In this document: piece by piece, positions 5,703-8,299 of the stretch
Position numbering within the stretch: position 1 is the stretch's first letter
How the letters are laid out: each line of letters starts with the position of its first letter
Source: Actinomycetota bacterium
Lineage (GTDB): Bacteria; Actinomycetota; Actinomycetes; Mycobacteriales; Micromonosporaceae
NCBI GenBank assembly: GCA_005885115.1
Contig: VAXX01000022.1
Location: 1-8,299, forward strand
Direction of reading: 5' to 3'
DNA length: 8,299 bases
Program-made: the position numbers and the translations under genes
Notes under the pieces: generated by a model
Seen by the model: only the letters and a program-made list of their open reading frames with translations
Databases searched by the model: none
Told to the model about the DNA's origin: nothing

Positions 5703-8210
5703 GTGAGCGACACGGTGACCAGAGCGGTACCCGTCCTGGACGGCGCGGCCCGGCACGTCCTGGACCGGGTCGCCGCCGATCCGGGCGCCCCGATCCAGCT
5801 CGGCATCACGGCACCCGGCGGGTACGGGAAGACGACGCTGCTGCGCGCGCTGGAACGGCTCTACCGGGTGGCCGGTGTCCCGGTGACGATCCTGGACGAG
5901 CGGCCCGTACGGGAGGACGCTGTCGTTCTCGTCGACGACGCGCACCGACTGGACGGGGACCGGCTGGGCGTACTGCTGCGGCTGGCCCGTTCCCCGGGGG
6001 TACGTCTGGCCGTGGCGTACCGGCCGTGGCCCCGGCCCCGGCCGCTGACCGAGCTGACCGCGGTCCTCCGCGAGTACGGCCCGCTCGTCGCGCTGTCCCC
6101 GTACGGCGCCGAGCAGGTCATCCAGTTGCTGACCGGCGCCGGTATCCCCGCCGAGCCGAGGCTGGTCGAGCTGCTGTGCGCCCAGGCCCAGGGGGCACCG
6201 GCGCTGCTCGACCGGACGATCGCCGCGCTGCGCGGGCACCGGGGCGAACTGGTGGAGATACCGGACGCGGCCATCGCCTGGCTGCGGTACGACCTGGAGG
6301 CGCTGGAACCCGACGTCCAGCGGTACCTGCTGGCCGCCGAGGCCGGCGTGGGACTGGACCTGGACCTGCTCGGCCAGCTCCTCGACCGGGACGGCGACGG
6401 GGTCGCCGAGACCATCGCCGCGGCGCGGGCGACCGGCCTGGTCGGTACCGACGGACTGCCGCCGCCGCTGGTACGGCGCGCGGTGGCGGTGTTCAGCCCG
6501 GTCGAGTACCGGGTCGCGGTCCGGCGCCGGCTGGCCGAACTCCAACTCGCCCGGGGTGGCTCGGTCGTCGGGCTGGCCCGGGCCCTCCTCGGTACCGGCG
6601 TCGCCGACCCCGGCATGGCGGCCGCCTTCGAGGCGGCCGCCGACGAGGCCCTGTCCGGCGAGCCCGCGTTGGCGGCGCAGATGTACGCCGCCGGGGTCGC
6701 CGCCGGCCGGCCGGTGGCCACGGTCGCGACCCGCTGGGCCCGTGCCGCGGCCCTCGCCGGTGACCTGGACGCCGCGCTCCGCATCGCCGACCGGGTGGTC
6801 ACCGCGCAGGAGTCACCGGACCGGGCCGACGGTGCCCGTACCGCCGCCGCGGCCCTGGCCCACCGGGGGCAGTTGGCACACAGCGCCGAGTTGTACCGCT
6901 GGTCCGGCCCGGGCTGGGCGGCCTCGTTCGCGGCGATCGGGCTGATCGGCACCGGCGACCTCACCACCGGCGCCGACCTGCTCGACGGGCCGGTACCGGA
7001 CGGGCCGCCGACCCTGTACGCCGGCGCCGCCGCCCTGATGGCCCGGGGCGTACGGGAGTCGGTCACCGGTACCCCGACCTCGGCACTGGCCCCCCTGGTC
7101 CGGGCCACCGATCTGCTCGCGCCGGCCGGGCGTACCGCCGTCCTGCCGGACAGCCCGGCCGCGCTCGCCGCCCTGGTGGCGCTGCACACCGGCGAGCTGG
7201 CGCTGGCGGAGTCGCTGCTCGCCCGGGCCATGGCGGCGGGGACCGGCGGTGCCCTGATGGCCCGCCGGCACCGGCTGCTGCGGGCCTGGGTCCTGATGGT
7301 CCGCGGGGAGCCCGCCGAGGCCCGGCGGCAGCTCTCGGCGGCCTGTCCCCGGGGCGTGACCCTGGAGCCCCGGGACTGGCTGTTCGCGGTGGCACTCGAC
7401 CTCGGGCTGGCCCGGCGGGACAACGACCCGGCGCGGCTGCACAGCACCTGGAGCCAGGCCGGCGAGGCGATCCTGCGTCACCCGATCGACCTGTTCATGC
7501 TGCTGCCGCTGGGCGAGTTCACCATCTGCGCGGCCCGGCTGGGCGACCTGGACCGGATGGCGCCGCACCTGGCCGAGGCCCGTACGCTGCTCGCCCGGCT
7601 CGACGACCCGCCGCTGTGGAGCGCGCCGCTGCTGTGGAACGGGCTGCACGCCGCGATCGTCGCGGAGGATCCGGAGCTGGCCGCCGACCAGGCCGCGGCG
7701 CTGCGCGCCGCGGCCAAGCACGGCCCGCGCTACGCGGCCCTGGCCGGTGCCGCCGAGTGCTGGCTGGAGGTACTGGCCGGGACGGTCGACCCGGCGACGG
7801 TCGACGCCGCCGCGTGTGGACTGCAGGCGATCGGGATGGCCCCGGATGGTGCGGCGCTGGCCGCGCAGGCGGCCGTCCGTACCACCGACCGCAAGGCCAT
7901 GGTCGTGCTGCTGGACCGGGCCCGGGTGCTGCAGGGCAAGCCGGCGCGCGGGCGGCCGCCGTACCCGGGGGCCGGGCCCGGCGGTCCGGTCAATGCCGGA
8001 GCCGACCTGACCCGGTTGAGCGAGCGGGAGCTGGAGGTGGCCTCGCTGGTGGTGGCCGGGCTGACGTACAAGCAGATCGGGGACCGGCTGTTCATCTCGC
8101 CCAAGACGATCGAGCACCACGTCGCCCGGATGCGCCAGCGGCTGGGCTGCGAGAGCCGCGCCGACCTGCTGGCCCGGCTGCGCGGGCTGGTCGCCGAGAC
8201 GGTTACTTGA
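5703..8210 (+). CDS. iniR-like: MalT/LuxR-family signalling ATPase, IniR-like regulator
   Basis: This intact 835-residue protein starts at GTG 5703, 5 nt after the stop of the Hsp70-like gene, with no strong ribosome site of its own, which suggests coupled translation. It has an STAND-type ATPase at the N-terminus: Walker A APGGYGKTT (37-45) and Walker B VVLVDDAH (74-81). A long Ala/Leu-rich helical middle (about 250-740) looks like TPR-type repeats that would bind a ligand or partner. The C-terminus (769-835) is a classic LuxR/GerE helix-turn-helix: LSERELEV, then GLTYKQIGDRLFISPKTIEH and HVARMRQRLG. The design is that of MalT and large LuxR regulators. Mycobacterial IniR (Rv0339c, about 830 residues as I recall) is a MalT-like activator next to iniBAC, so position and length both support orthology. 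The likely targets are the GGGGAT boxes between the two operons. Confidence 0.85.
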   Translation: MSDTVTRAVPVLDGAARHVLDRVAADPGAPIQLGITAPGGYGKTTLLRALERLYRVAGVPVTILDERPVREDAVVLVDDAHRLDGDRLGVLLRLARSPGVRLAVAYRPWPRPRPLTELTAVLREYGPLVALSPYGAEQVIQLLTGAGIPAEPRLVELLCAQAQGAPALLDRTIAALRGHRGELVEIPDAAIAWLRYDLEALEPDVQRYLLAAEAGVGLDLDLLGQLLDRDGDGVAETIAAARATGLVGTDGLPPPLVRRAVAVFSPVEYRVAVRRRLAELQLARGGSVVGLARALLGTGVADPGMAAAFEAAADEALSGEPALAAQMYAAGVAAGRPVATVATRWARAAALAGDLDAALRIADRVVTAQESPDRADGARTAAAALAHRGQLAHSAELYRWSGPGWAASFAAIGLIGTGDLTTGADLLDGPVPDGPPTLYAGAAALMARGVRESVTGTPTSALAPLVRATDLLAPAGRTAVLPDSPAALAALVALHTGELALAESLLARAMAAGTGGALMARRHRLLRAWVLMVRGEPAEARRQLSAACPRGVTLEPRDWLFAVALDLGLARRDNDPARLHSTWSQAGEAILRHPIDLFMLLPLGEFTICAARLGDLDRMAPHLAEARTLLARLDDPPLWSAPLLWNGLHAAIVAEDPELAADQAAALRAAAKHGPRYAALAGAAECWLEVLAGTVDPATVDAAACGLQAIGMAPDGAALAAQAAVRTTDRKAMVVLLDRARVLQGKPARGRPPYPGAGPGGPVNAGADLTRLSERELEVASLVVAGLTYKQIGDRLFISPKTIEHHVARMRQRLGCESRADLLARLRGLVAETVT

Positions 8211-8299
8211 GCGGCAGCGTCGGCACGATCGTCGGTACGGGCAGGCTCGGCAACGGTAGGGACGGCACGACGGTCGGTACCGGTCCGGTGGTGGACCCG
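8203..8299 (-). CDS. C-terminal end of a Pro/Val/Leu-rich repeat protein (partial)
   Basis: Reading the minus strand from the window edge, an open frame gives 31 residues and a TAA at 8205-8203. The sequence is low complexity with alternating prolines, for example PVPTVVPSLPLP and LPVPTIVPTLPLK at the very end. Its stop lies inside the last codons of the regulator gene, so the two converge and overlap by 8 bp. The prolines recur at intervals of two to four residues with Val, Leu and Thr between them, a style seen in secreted or wall-associated actinobacterial proteins. Too little is visible to name a family. Confidence 0.5.
   Translation of the reverse strand, partial: GSTTGPVPTVVPSLPLPSLPVPTIVPTLPLK

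Noticed and set aside
1..8299. CRISPR arrays, tRNA or rRNA genes, insertion sequences
   Set aside because: No spaced direct repeats, no cloverleaf or rRNA signatures, and no transposase frame or terminal repeats were seen; the inverted repeats at 542-637 are a local duplication.

Overview
The window is very GC-rich (roughly 73 %), with third codon positions almost all G or C. Together with an iniBAC-type gene set, this points to a mycelial actinobacterium; gene style and one intergenic element suggest Micromonosporaceae, which is an inference from memory and not from a search. Almost all of it is one locus: a divergent cell-envelope-stress-type cluster related to mycobacterial iniB-iniA-iniC and its MalT-like regulator IniR.

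Layout. 1-259 is the 3' end of an unrecognised plus-strand gene. 347-1586 (minus) is an IniC-like dynamin-family GTPase, 1663-3337 (minus) an IniA-like dynamin-family GTPase and 3420-4370 (minus) an IniB-like protein, so the minus strand reads iniB, iniA, iniC as an operon. 4371-4598 is a divergent control region with several GGGGAT-type boxes. 4599-5697 (plus) is a divergent Hsp70 nucleotide-binding-domain-only protein. 5703-8210 (plus) is an intact 835-residue MalT/LuxR-type signalling ATPase (IniR-like). 8203-8299 (minus) is the C-terminal end of a Pro/Val/Leu-rich protein that overlaps the regulator gene tail to tail.

Likely joint working (inference from families and layout): the IniR-like ATPase senses a ligand or stress, possibly with the Hsp70-like partner cotranscribed with it, and activates the divergent iniBAC-like operon through the GGGGAT boxes. 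The two dynamin-like proteins then remodel or protect the membrane, with the IniB-like repeat protein as partner.

The most unusual feature is that three of the five complete genes are broken in frame in the sequence as given, each by a net +1: IniC by a 40-nt fold-back inverted duplication (542-637), IniA by one extra base that makes a perfect palindrome (1921-1943), and the Hsp70-like gene by one extra base near 5397. Undoing them restores ORFs of 399, 557 and 365 residues. Two of the three lie in self-complementary DNA and look like template-switch events, either real mutations or polymerase/assembly artefacts. Other findings are degenerate ATP-binding motifs in the Hsp70-like protein, a compressed GTPase core in the IniC-like protein, hairpins in both operon junctions, and strong enrichment of GTAC/GGTACC.
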